Positions 1 through 6,615 of a DNA stretch of 7,031 nucleotides are shown piece by piece (positions within the stretch are counted from its first letter, which is position 1; the number at the start of each line of letters is the position of its first letter). The DNA is from Gammaproteobacteria bacterium (GTDB taxonomy: Bacteria; Pseudomonadota; Gammaproteobacteria; Pseudomonadales; Azotimanducaceae): NCBI GenBank assembly GCA_027293665.1, contig JAPUFN010000369.1, positions 1 through 7,031 on the forward strand, written 5' to 3'. Under the pieces are notes generated by a model. The model searched no databases, was not told where the DNA came from, and was given only the letters and a program-made list of their open reading frames with translations. The position numbers and the translations under genes are program-made.

Positions 1-332
1 GACAGATACAGCGACTTGGTGACATCGTGATCCACCGGCTCAACCTCAACACCACGCTTCGCCAGCGTGTCTTTTGCTTCGATGAGCTCCTCTATGTCGT
101 TGCCAATCTTAAACGCAACGTGATCAAGACCCGAGGCCCCGGAATCTCCAAGCTCGGCACTTTCCATGATGGCGAAATCATGATGATTTCCCAACGTGAA
201 GAACGCCATGTTAAACCCACCTTCGTTGAAGTGAGCGCAAACAGGTAATCCAAGAGTATCCCGATAGAATGCTTCAGAGCGTTTGATATCGCTTACGCGA
301 ATGACCACATGACCCAGTGATTTGATTTGCAT
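1..332 (-). CDS. VOC-superfamily (glyoxalase/dioxygenase-fold) protein, C-terminus cut by window edge
   Basis: The 110 visible residues begin MQIKSLGHVVIRVSDIKRSE and are the N-terminal part of a vicinal-oxygen-chelate protein. The opening GHVVIRVSD strand carries the first metal-ligand-type histidine (His8). It is followed by the classic SEAFYRDTLGLPV helix/strand, and a second motif GLDHVAFKI supplies a further histidine. The usual acidic ligand near the C-terminus would lie beyond the left edge, so metal binding cannot be confirmed. The fold covers glyoxalase I, extradiol dioxygenases and fosfomycin/bleomycin resistance proteins; the substrate cannot be told from this part. The ATG at 332 is preceded by GGAGG six bases upstream, which fixes the start. 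The gene lies 92 bp downstream of the membrane-protein gene on the same strand and could be read from it or from its own weak promoter. Confidence 0.88.
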   Translation of the reverse strand, partial: MQIKSLGHVVIRVSDIKRSEAFYRDTLGLPVCAHFNEGGFNMAFFTLGNHHDFAIMESAELGDSGASGLDHVAFKIGNDIEELIEAKDTLAKRGVEVEPVDHDVTKSLYL

Positions 333-357
333 GATGACCCTCCAGACAGTTGAGCCA

Positions 358-385
358 AACATACCAAATGGCTGCACCTAAGCAA
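358..385 (-). promoter_or_regulatory. Weak candidate promoter for the VOC gene
   Basis: On the minus strand an extended -10 (TGG followed by TATGTT, 363-358) lies 16 bp after TTGCTT (385-380). The -10 matches the sigma70 consensus at four of six positions and the -35 at three. It would place a start of transcription some 20 bp before the ATG at 332. The 92-bp gap it sits in has no convincing terminator for the upstream gene, so read-through is equally possible. Confidence 0.25.
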
Positions 386-424
386 ACATCTCCAGCCCGT
401 TAACGGTAAAGATCAGATACGTCG

Positions 425-2014
425 TCAATCTGACACGTTTGCTGCATCGGAATCACGCAGCCAGCCAAACAACGTTGCCAGGTGTGGCCGTCGTTCGGGT
501 GCCAGATAGGAGAAATTCGCCCCCCGGTCCATCAGCTCCCAGTATTCAGGTCGATCATCGGTTTCCAGCGCTTCACGCAGGCGCTCGAGCCGTTCTATAC
601 GTTCTTGCCGGAGATCCTCGGCAATGCGCCGCGCCCGGCCAGGTTGCTCGAGTAAAAGAAACAGGGTCGCTAACTGAATCTGCGAGCGCCGCACTCCGAG
701 GAGACTGTCTTCCTGGTTCTCTTCCTTGATTTCCTGATCGAGCTCGAGCAGCACGTCAATCAGTTCGTCGACAACATCACTGTCAATCGCCACCGCCCGC
801 TCAATTAACTGGACGACATCGTGCGATGCAGCTTCAAGCAGGAAAGACAAGCCAAGCCTGTGGGCAATCTGGCCGTAGTCGCGAAAATAGCCAACGATCT
901 CGAAAACGGCTTCACTTTGACCTTCCTCCAACAAATGTTCCGCCAGGATGCGGTACTGGTTCATCAGATAGTAGGCAGAGCGGACATCGCGTGCGTTGAT
1001 CGTGGTTCGCAGGTAACTGTTGAACGCTCGCATGCATAATTTGAGCAGCGGTTTGTTCTGAGCACCGAGATCCCGTGCAATCTCCTGGGTGTTGATACCG
1101 ATCAGATTGGCAACATCGCGCGCCTGTCCAGCACTCTGGCTCATCAAACTAAAAAGCTGTCGGAAAATTTTGGTTTCCAGCCAGATCTTTTGCTCTTCGA
1201 TCGCACGCAACGAATCCTCAGCTAGCGCTACAAAGTCTGGGTCATGCGCGACCGTCTCAGATACCCGAAACCAGTTTGCGGGAAGTGATTCGCGAATGTT
1301 CGCGTAGTCGTAGATCAGTCCGGTCAACGCGGAAACACCCGACATCGCGATGCCACGGTCACCCTGCTGAATGGCACTGCGTGACACGTCCTGCAATTCG
1401 TCAATCGCATCCTTTGCCTTGCGTTGAGAAGTTTCGACGTTGTGCGCTCGGGCCCTCTGAATCACTTTGAAAGCATTTTGACAGATTCGATGGATGATGC
1501 TGATGGGTGACAGAAACGTAAATACAAAGTAGATGTAAGGCAATAGAGCCAGAAGCGACAGCGTCACCAGCGCCATCGTTATTGCAAACCCGGCTTGCGG
1601 CAACAGGTCTGCAGTCTGACTGTCGGTGAGAGTTGCCGCGGTCCAGACACATTGAATGGTTGTGATCACAAACAAGCCCAATACAGCCATGTTCACCGGC
1701 TCGTGCACAAACAGTCTGGTAATCAGATGGCTGTAGCGGTTAGCCGCAAGTTCGACAATGATCGCAACCACCGTGATCGCTATTGCGAGTACGGCTGCCA
1801 CAACTTCTGCAGCATTTCCCAGCGTATCGAAAGCCGCATCGCTTTCCAGCTGTCTCAGCCAGGTCAACGGATCGTTTAGGAACATCAGCTCTGTATTGCC
1901 GAGAGAAAAAGTCAGCAACCATAGCGCGATTGTCGTCAGCAGCAGTGTGCAGAACGCCAGTCCCGCTCTGATAAGCGGCTTTTGATCGGGGTTGCTGATG
2001 ATATTGGGCTTCAT
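425..2014 (-). CDS. DUF2254-like membrane protein with large cytoplasmic helical domain
   Basis: A 529-residue protein of unknown function. Residues 17-38, 70-90, 107-128 and 143-169 are hydrophobic and should form four membrane segments. Residues 180-529 are soluble, helix-rich and charged, with no catalytic motif that I recognise. The stretch VELAANRYSHLITRLF followed by a membrane segment beginning VNMAVLGLFVITT resembles the conserved LQLASSQFSPRLLRNF / VLGTFLGTF region of DUF2254 proteins. DELQDVSRSAIQQGDRGIAMS matches the position of that family's DIARRALSPGINDPFTA segment. The match is remembered by pattern, not computed. I chose the ATG at 2014. An in-frame TTG at 2062 would add 16 residues of poor membrane-protein character; neither start has a clear Shine-Dalgarno. 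It diverges from the MetX-like gene, and no functional link is evident. Confidence 0.85.
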   Translation of the reverse strand: MKPNIISNPDQKPLIRAGLAFCTLLLTTIALWLLTFSLGNTELMFLNDPLTWLRQLESDAAFDTLGNAAEVVAAVLAIAITVVAIIVELAANRYSHLITRLFVHEPVNMAVLGLFVITTIQCVWTAATLTDSQTADLLPQAGFAITMALVTLSLLALLPYIYFVFTFLSPISIIHRICQNAFKVIQRARAHNVETSQRKAKDAIDELQDVSRSAIQQGDRGIAMSGVSALTGLIYDYANIRESLPANWFRVSETVAHDPDFVALAEDSLRAIEEQKIWLETKIFRQLFSLMSQSAGQARDVANLIGINTQEIARDLGAQNKPLLKLCMRAFNSYLRTTINARDVRSAYYLMNQYRILAEHLLEEGQSEAVFEIVGYFRDYGQIAHRLGLSFLLEAASHDVVQLIERAVAIDSDVVDELIDVLLELDQEIKEENQEDSLLGVRRSQIQLATLFLLLEQPGRARRIAEDLRQERIERLERLREALETDDRPEYWELMDRGANFSYLAPERRPHLATLFGWLRDSDAANVSD

Positions 2015-2043
2015 GGTGAAACAGAGTGCACGATCTCTTGATC

Positions 2044-2056
2044 CCTGCCAAGCAGG
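2044..2056. promoter_or_regulatory. Short perfect dyad in the divergent intergenic region
   Basis: CCTGC-CAA-GCAGG is a perfect 5-bp inverted repeat with a 3-base spacer. It lies between the divergent membrane-protein and MetX-like genes, just upstream of the candidate -10 at 2079. It could be a regulator half-site pair, but a 5-bp dyad is expected by chance now and then, so this is tentative. Confidence 0.2.
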
Positions 2057-2075
2057 ACGCAAGCAACACCGATGC

Positions 2076-2084
2076 TGTTAATAT
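2076..2084 (+). promoter_or_regulatory. Candidate extended -10 element for the MetX-like gene
   Basis: TGT followed by TAATAT (2079-2084) fits an extended -10 (TGn-TATAAT) with two mismatches. No good -35 is seen at the matching distance. Transcription would begin near 2091, giving a leader of about 20 bases before the ATG at 2112, which itself lacks an obvious Shine-Dalgarno. Confidence 0.3.
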
Positions 2085-2111
2085 GACAAGTCTGCAACCG
2101 GCCACTGAACC

Positions 2112-3194
2112 ATGAGCGCAATCAGAAAACTCATTGTCGACGGCGAGTTCGAGATGACTCGGGGAACTTTGCAGTCTCCCACAATCGCCTATGAGACCTG
2201 GGGTTGTCTTAACGAATCTGGCAACAACGCCGTACTCATATTTACCGGACTCTCGCCAACCGCACATGTAGCGTCATCGATAGATGACCCGAGTTCGGGC
2301 TGGTGGGAGGACATGGTCGGTCCTGACAAGCCGATCGACACCGATCGTTATTTCGTGGTCTGCATAAACTCGCTTGGCAGTTGTTTCGGATCAACGGGAC
2401 CTGCGAGCATCAATCCGGCAACCGGCGAGCACTATCGTCTTTCGTTTCCAATCCTCTGCCTCGAAGATATAGCGAACAGCGGAGCGCTGGTTCTCGATCA
2501 CCTGGGTATCGATTCGCTGCATGCTGTTGTCGGTGCTTCCATGGGCGGCATGACTTCTCTTGCGTTTGCGCTGCTGCATCCGGATCGTTGCTGTGGGCTG
2601 GTCTCTATTTCATCTGCCGCTCGAAGCCTGCCTTTCTCCATTGCCATCCGGTCCCTCCAACGCGAGATCATCCGCAAGGATCCTGCGTGGGCAGATGGTG
2701 AGTACGACTTCGCGGCAGGCCCGGTCACCGGCATGCGCCTGGCCCGCAAGCTTGGAATGCTGAGTTATCGTTCAGCGACCGAGTGGGCAGAGCGGTTTGG
2801 CCGGGAACGCGCAACTGATCAACCTGCGGTCTCACATCCATTCGGGATCGACTTCGAAGTCGAGTCATATCTCGAAGCCCATGCCAATCGATTCGTCGGC
2901 ACGTTTGACGCTAATTGTTATCTCTATCTTTCCAGAGCGATGGATCTGTTCGACGCCGCCGATCATGGCGGCAGCCTCGAAACAGGGCTTAAGCGCATCG
3001 ATCTGGAACGTGCATTGATCATCGGTGTAGAAACCGACTTTCTCTTTCCCGTGCAGCAGCAGGAAGAACTGGCCGTTACGTTGAAGAAAAACCTCAAGGA
3101 TGTCGAATTTCACCGCCTGGCTTCCATTCAGGGGCACGATTCGTTTCTGGTCGACATGGATCGGTTCCGGCCAGCGGTTGCAAGCTTCTTTTAG
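2112..3194 (+). CDS. MetX-like homoserine/serine O-acyltransferase
   Basis: A 360-residue alpha/beta-hydrolase-fold acyltransferase of the MetX family, the usual length for that family. It transfers an acyl group from acyl-CoA to the hydroxyl of homoserine (methionine route) or serine (cysteine route), in the cytoplasm. The nucleophile elbow GASMGGM gives Ser143. ETDFLFP gives Asp309 and QGHDSFL gives His342, completing the triad. The family signatures NSLGSCFGSTGPASINP (86-102) and SRAMDLFD (274-281) are intact. The oxyanion-side motif near residues 45-56 reads TGLSPTAHVASS rather than the ALTG-type HVAG form of typical homoserine acetyltransferases. From memory, GLS..AH.AS is characteristic of serine O-succinyltransferases described in Xanthomonadales. 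I therefore leave the symbol empty: MetX fold is certain, substrate is not. No partner sulfhydrylase gene is visible in the window. Confidence 0.93.
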   Translation: MSAIRKLIVDGEFEMTRGTLQSPTIAYETWGCLNESGNNAVLIFTGLSPTAHVASSIDDPSSGWWEDMVGPDKPIDTDRYFVVCINSLGSCFGSTGPASINPATGEHYRLSFPILCLEDIANSGALVLDHLGIDSLHAVVGASMGGMTSLAFALLHPDRCCGLVSISSAARSLPFSIAIRSLQREIIRKDPAWADGEYDFAAGPVTGMRLARKLGMLSYRSATEWAERFGRERATDQPAVSHPFGIDFEVESYLEAHANRFVGTFDANCYLYLSRAMDLFDAADHGGSLETGLKRIDLERALIIGVETDFLFPVQQQEELAVTLKKNLKDVEFHRLASIQGHDSFLVDMDRFRPAVASFF

Positions 3195-3227
3195 TCGCGC
3201 TCGACCCTGATCCTGCCAGACGATGTT

Positions 3228-3866
3228 TCAACCGCTCTGCGCGACACGTTCTCTGATTAATGTCACGAGCATCGCAGAGTCCGCATAGCCGCCAAGCAAC
3301 AGGCTGCGGTCACCCGTAGATTGCACCAGTACGTTCGGTAAAGCGTTGGTGCCGTAACAGCGCGACGAGTTGAACTGCTCGACCACTAGTGCCTGCAAGT
3401 CCGAATCAGCCAGTTCAGCAGCAAGCTGATCCTTCGTCATGCCGAAATCCTGCGCGACCTCACCCAGCAACTGGCCGTCGTTGATATTGCGTCCCTCGGC
3501 GAACAGACACTGCTGCAATCGATGCAGATAACCGAACGGCGGCTGTTGGATACAGCGCCGCACCGCTTCGATCGCGATGCATGGCAGCGTGCTGTTGTAG
3601 ACGAAGTCGTCTGGCAGTCTGAAGCCGAACTCCTGGCCCGTTGTCGCGTGGACCTCACGCCAGATCTTCAACAGATGGCGTTGGCCGAATTCTCCCAGCG
3701 GCTGCGTAGCATGGGTATTGATTCCACCGAGCAGTAAATCGAATTCGACTTCGTCGCGCAGCTCGTGCGCGGCCTCTTCCACCGCTCCGGCCATCCCCCA
3801 GCACCAGGAACACAGTGGATCGGTGACAATGAAAACCCGCAGCCTATTCACTCGAAGCCTATTCAC
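3228..3866 (-). CDS. Cytoplasmic DsbA-family thiol-disulfide protein (CSWC)
   Basis: A 212-residue thioredoxin-fold protein, or 207 residues if the second GTG at 3851 is used. There is no signal peptide or membrane segment, so it should act in the cytoplasm. VFIVTDPLCSWCWG places the CxxC pair at Cys19 and Cys22. An all-helical insert follows, and LPNVLV near Pro177 fits the cis-proline loop. DPLCxWCxG with this length matches the predicted disulfide-isomerase group COG3531/FrnE-like DsbA proteins. The open frame continues up to 4091, but that extension lies inside the SelD coding region and is Arg/Cys-rich, so it is not real. The GTG at 3866 overlaps the upstream stop as GTGAATAG, typical of translational coupling; no good Shine-Dalgarno is present for either GTG. 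The N-terminus carries the repeat NRLRV-NRLRV from a DNA duplication. The substrate is unknown; partnership with the SelD fusion is inferred from the overlap. Confidence 0.88.
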   Translation of the reverse strand: MNRLRVNRLRVFIVTDPLCSWCWGMAGAVEEAAHELRDEVEFDLLLGGINTHATQPLGEFGQRHLLKIWREVHATTGQEFGFRLPDDFVYNSTLPCIAIEAVRRCIQQPPFGYLHRLQQCLFAEGRNINDGQLLGEVAQDFGMTKDQLAAELADSDLQALVVEQFNSSRCYGTNALPNVLVQSTGDRSLLLGGYADSAMLVTLIRERVAQSG

Positions 3867-3872
3867 CCGAAG
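3835..3872. repeat. 15-bp tandem duplication at the SelD-fusion/DsbA gene junction
   Basis: Two adjacent 15-bp copies (3843-3857 and 3858-3872 on the plus strand) differ at one base. An eight-base partial copy precedes them (3835-3842, 7 of 8 matching). Read on the minus strand, each full copy contains GTGAATAG. In the first copy TAG is the stop of the SelD fusion and GTG a start for the DsbA gene; in the second, GTG is an alternative start in the same frame. Because 15 is a multiple of three, loss or gain of a copy keeps the DsbA frame intact. Confidence 0.9.
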
Positions 3873-6051
3873 AAGGGTCCGCAGTAGCGCCCTGCTGCGC
3901 CAGTATGCGCCATTCACCAGCGCGTACCTGGCCGATGCGCGCAGCCTGCGAATAGCCTGCAGCGTGGAGAGCCTGCAAACACTCATCGGCGCGATCAGCC
4001 GGCACACCCGCGAGCAAGCCGCCAGATGTCTGTGGATCCACGAGAAGGCGCAACTGGTTGGCATCACATGCAGGATCTGCCGAGAAATCACTCAGCACTC
4101 GTTCGTTGTTTTCCTGTAGAGAACTGTTTACTCCGGCGGCCATCTGGTCAGCCGCACCCGGCAGGACCGGGACCGACGCAAGATCCAACTCGACTCCCTG
4201 AGCAGCACCTCTAAGCATTTCAGCCAGGTGGCCGAGCAGACCGAACCCCGAGACATCGGTTGCCGCACTGGGATTGAACGCTTTGAGTACGCCAATTGCT
4301 GCAGCATTCGATGTATCAAGCGATTCAATGGTGTGTTGTAAAGTGGCGGAATCAACCTGGCCGCGCATGTGGCCCGCAAGTACAACACCTGTGCCGATCG
4401 GCTTCGTGAGTAGCAGTACGTCGCCAGATCGCAAGCCAGACTTCGCTAACAGCGCGCCACCATTAGCCACGCCGGTAACCGTCAAGCTCAAAGATAACTC
4501 GGCACCTTCTGCGGAATGGCCACCCACTAGAGCTACGTCGGATTCGTTCAAGACATCCACCGCTCCGCGCAGCATCTGGTAGAGGTCATCTTCCATCATG
4601 GCTTCGGCCATCAGCGGCACCGTCGCCAGAGCCAGCGCGCTCACCCCTTTGCCACCCATCGCGAGAATGTCGTTGAGCGCATGATGTGCCGTGATTCTGC
4701 CAAACAGATAGGTATCGCTGAGCAGACTGCGAAAACCGTCCACCGTTAGAATGACGTCGCGGCCTTCGCTGCGAACGATTGCAGCATCGTCGCCGAGTCC
4801 CAGGGCAACCTGGGAAAAGTTCTGTGCTGGCAAGCGGTCCAGTACACGCAACAGCGGGGACGCACCCAGCTTGGAACCGCAGCCACCACAGCGCATGAGA
4901 TCGGGTGCCTCGGCCCGCAGTGCTTCAGGCAACTCGCTTTTTGGCTGAGGCATCTGCGACAACTCATTGAATCGGCTCATGAAGCGCCGGTCTAGCCAGT
5001 TCTTCCAGCGCCACACCCACGCGCCTTCAACAACGAACCTGCCTTTTGTCGCGACTGCACGACGATTCCCGGTACCAATCATCACCAGAAATCGCTGCTG
5101 TGCGTTGAATCGCTTCAGCGGTCTGCCAAGAATCGATCGGCGCAAGTTGGCACTGAGAGTTGGTCCTTCACGCACGGCAAACACGCCCGCCTTGGGCCTC
5201 TCCTGGTGCTGCAGATCCGCAATGTCACCAGCGGCAAATACCTGTGGATGCGAGATTGACTGCAGGTGCCTGTCGACGCTGATGAATCCTGCTTCATCAG
5301 TGGCGAGGCCGGCTGCCGCTGGCCAGGTGGGGGCCGCAACGTTGGTCACCCAGAAGGTATGTTGAGATTCAAGCCTTCTGCCATCATCTGAGACAAGCTC
5401 TCCCGCAGCGACCGTGTCGACGCGAAACCCAAGTTGCAGATCGACGCCAGAAGACTCGAGTGCCCGTCGCATTCGGCGGCCTACGCCGCTGGGAAACTGA
5501 TCGAGAAAATCCTCCGAAACCAGCCTCAGATCGACGCTGGCAGGCAAACTTCTTCGCATCGCAAGCACCAGCTCGACACCGCCTGCACCAGCACCTACCA
5601 CAGACACCCGCTGACCAGGTTGGACAGTCCGTTTCACTTCTTCCCAGCCGGGCAGAAATCGACCGATGGGCTTGACCGGTATTACATGCTCACCGACACC
5701 CAGCGGCACCGCACCGGTGTTGATGGAAAGCAGATCAAAACGGAGCGCCGGGTGTTGGCTCAGTTCGAGCCGATGATTTTCGAGATCCAGCGCAACCACC
5801 TCGTCCGCGATCAGCCGGGCACTGGCAAAGACCGCCAATGGTCCCAAGTCGATATGGATCTCGTCTGCGTTGTAGATACCGGCAATGTGGCCCGGCAGCA
5901 TGCCTGAATAAGGTGTGAGCACTTCCCGGGCGATGATCGTCAATCGCACGCCGGGAAGGGGTTTCATGGCAAAAGATCTGAGCACCTGGACATGAGCGTG
6001 GCCACCACCGAGTAGCACCAGATCCCGGACCGGTGGAGTTTGTAGTTGCAT
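3859..6051 (-). CDS. selD: Fused pyridine nucleotide-disulfide oxidoreductase / selenide,water dikinase
   Basis: A 730-residue bifunctional protein. Residues 8-370 are an NDH-2-like flavoprotein: FAD-binding LVLLGGGHAH (11-20), a second Rossmann motif VVGAGAGGVE (151-160) and VFAAGDIADL (271-280). It corresponds to the TIGR03169-type module known at the N-terminus of some SelD proteins. Residues 383-720 are a complete SelD, which makes selenophosphate from selenide and ATP for selenocysteine or selenouridine synthesis. Key residues: Cys391 and Lys394 in CGSK (equivalent to E. coli Cys17/Lys20), the GLGDDAA metal/ATP segment (418-424), Asp461 in LNDILAMGGK, and ATDVSGFGLLGHL (597-609). The position equal to E. 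coli Cys19 is Ser393. The natural substrate of the oxidoreductase half is unknown. It starts 20 bases after the acidic-protein gene and its stop overlaps the DsbA-family start, so all three are probably one transcript. The Shine-Dalgarno is weak. Confidence 0.95.
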   Translation of the reverse strand: MQLQTPPVRDLVLLGGGHAHVQVLRSFAMKPLPGVRLTIIAREVLTPYSGMLPGHIAGIYNADEIHIDLGPLAVFASARLIADEVVALDLENHRLELSQHPALRFDLLSINTGAVPLGVGEHVIPVKPIGRFLPGWEEVKRTVQPGQRVSVVGAGAGGVELVLAMRRSLPASVDLRLVSEDFLDQFPSGVGRRMRRALESSGVDLQLGFRVDTVAAGELVSDDGRRLESQHTFWVTNVAAPTWPAAAGLATDEAGFISVDRHLQSISHPQVFAAGDIADLQHQERPKAGVFAVREGPTLSANLRRSILGRPLKRFNAQQRFLVMIGTGNRRAVATKGRFVVEGAWVWRWKNWLDRRFMSRFNELSQMPQPKSELPEALRAEAPDLMRCGGCGSKLGASPLLRVLDRLPAQNFSQVALGLGDDAAIVRSEGRDVILTVDGFRSLLSDTYLFGRITAHHALNDILAMGGKGVSALALATVPLMAEAMMEDDLYQMLRGAVDVLNESDVALVGGHSAEGAELSLSLTVTGVANGGALLAKSGLRSGDVLLLTKPIGTGVVLAGHMRGQVDSATLQHTIESLDTSNAAAIGVLKAFNPSAATDVSGFGLLGHLAEMLRGAAQGVELDLASVPVLPGAADQMAAGVNSSLQENNERVLSDFSADPACDANQLRLLVDPQTSGGLLAGVPADRADECLQALHAAGYSQAARIGQVRAGEWRILAQQGATADPSSGE

Positions 6052-6071
6052 AGATTGTTTTTGCTTCGGGA

Positions 6072-6368
6072 TCAGTCTTCCAGATCCAGATCGAAATAAT
6101 CCAGATCTTCAGCGAGACGCTTCTGATCGTTTCTCTGTTCAATGGCTCGCCGTATGGCCAGCGTGCGCGCATTCAATTCCTTCTGACTGAGCTCCTCTTC
6201 CACGACCCTGAGTTCGTTGGACGAATCCTCAGCAAAGTCAGCTCCATCTTCGAGGCCGATCTCATCAGCATCGATCTCTTCATCTTCTCCAAGCTCCTTC
6301 TCGTCCTCGAGCTCCTCAGAGTTTTCTTTGTCTAGTTCTTCGCGGGTTTCGCTTTCAATATCGCTCAT
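6072..6368 (-). CDS. Small, highly acidic protein with PA3496-like C-terminal tail
   Basis: A 98-residue protein, first gene of the SelD-fusion operon. Residues 1-60 are extremely acidic (29 Asp/Glu) and of low complexity, likely disordered. Residues 66-98 change to a basic-then-acidic amphipathic helix, NARTLAIRRAIEQRNDQKRL followed by AEDLDYFDLDLED. That ending resembles the RR.IE....ER.L..ELDY.D pattern I recall from short gammaproteobacterial proteins annotated as PA3496 family (putative envelope integrity); this is a weak resemblance. There is no signal peptide, membrane segment or cysteine. I prefer the ATG at 6368, with GAGGA about 14 bases upstream. An in-frame TTG at 6404 would add MGNDSREDSTKS with no better ribosome site. 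The frame, the promoter upstream and the 20-base gap to the next gene support it as real. The antisense frame is a Ser-rich shadow. Confidence 0.75.
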   Translation of the reverse strand: MSDIESETREELDKENSEELEDEKELGEDEEIDADEIGLEDGADFAEDSSNELRVVEEELSQKELNARTLAIRRAIEQRNDQKRLAEDLDYFDLDLED

Positions 6369-6427
6369 CGACTTAGTTGAATCCTCACGCGAATCGTTAC
6401 CCAAAACGCACTTAGCCCGTGCCGCTT

Positions 6428-6456
6428 TTTTTAGGCCTGACGGTGGTTTGTGTCAA
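6428..6456 (-). promoter_or_regulatory. Sigma70-type promoter for the acidic protein/SelD-fusion/DsbA operon
   Basis: On the minus strand a perfect TTGACA (6456-6451) is followed after exactly 17 bp by TAAAAA (6433-6428), matching four of six bases of the -10 consensus. Transcription would begin near 6421, leaving about 50 bases of leader before the ATG at 6368. No other promoter of this quality is seen within the operon, and the gaps between its genes are 20 bases and an overlap. Confidence 0.65.
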
Positions 6457-6463
6457 GTGCTTT

Positions 6464-6532
6464 TCGGCAACGCGTGCAGGAGTCAACGTGGCGCAGTTTC
6501 TGCGAGGGAGTCTGTTCTGCGCGTCGGCAACG
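6464..6532. repeat. 9-bp direct repeat upstream of the operon promoter
   Basis: TCGGCAACG occurs at 6464-6472 and again at 6524-6532, exactly 60 bp apart. The nearer copy sits 7 bp beyond the -35 box of the operon promoter, a place where an activator could bind. A pair of 9-mers in a short interval may be chance. Confidence 0.3.
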
Positions 6533-6587
6533 TAAAACGATCTCAGTACGGGATCGAATTCTACTTGCTGGGGCGGGAGGGGAGCAG

Positions 6588-6607
6588 CGGCGCGAAGGAC
6601 AGCGCCG
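6588..6607. other. GC-rich hairpin after the possible small peptide frame
   Basis: CGGCGC and GCGCCG form a perfect 6-bp stem with an 8-base loop (6594-6601). On the minus strand it begins 8 bases after the TGA of the 28-codon frame. No T-run follows on either strand, so it is not a standard intrinsic terminator; it could stabilise a 3' end or be fortuitous. Confidence 0.3.
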
Positions 6608-6615
6608 AAGAAGAT

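Noticed and set aside
2015..2062. TTG-started 16-residue extension of the DUF2254-like protein
   Set aside because: A TTG start with a weak ribosome site, adding a Cys/Arg-containing stretch before a plausible ATG; kept only as an alternative.
1740..2267. 175-codon minus-strand frame spanning the divergent intergenic region
   Set aside because: It overlaps the coding starts of both the membrane protein and the MetX-like gene, has no recognisable motif, and reads as a shadow frame.
3195..3227. Bidirectional terminator between the convergent MetX-like and DsbA-family genes
   Set aside because: The 33-bp gap has no clear inverted repeat or T-run on either strand.
3867..4091. 75-residue N-terminal extension of the DsbA-family protein
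   Set aside because: It lies wholly inside the SelD coding region in another frame and looks random; DsbA-type proteins of this group begin just before the CxxC strand.
5434..5907. 157-codon plus-strand frame antisense to the oxidoreductase domain
   Set aside because: The opposite strand carries intact FAD/NAD-binding motifs; this frame has none.
3859..6051. Possible in-frame TGA read as selenocysteine in the selD region
   Set aside because: The fusion reads through without internal TGA and the active-site residue is an ordinary TGC cysteine; no selenoprotein is visible in the window.
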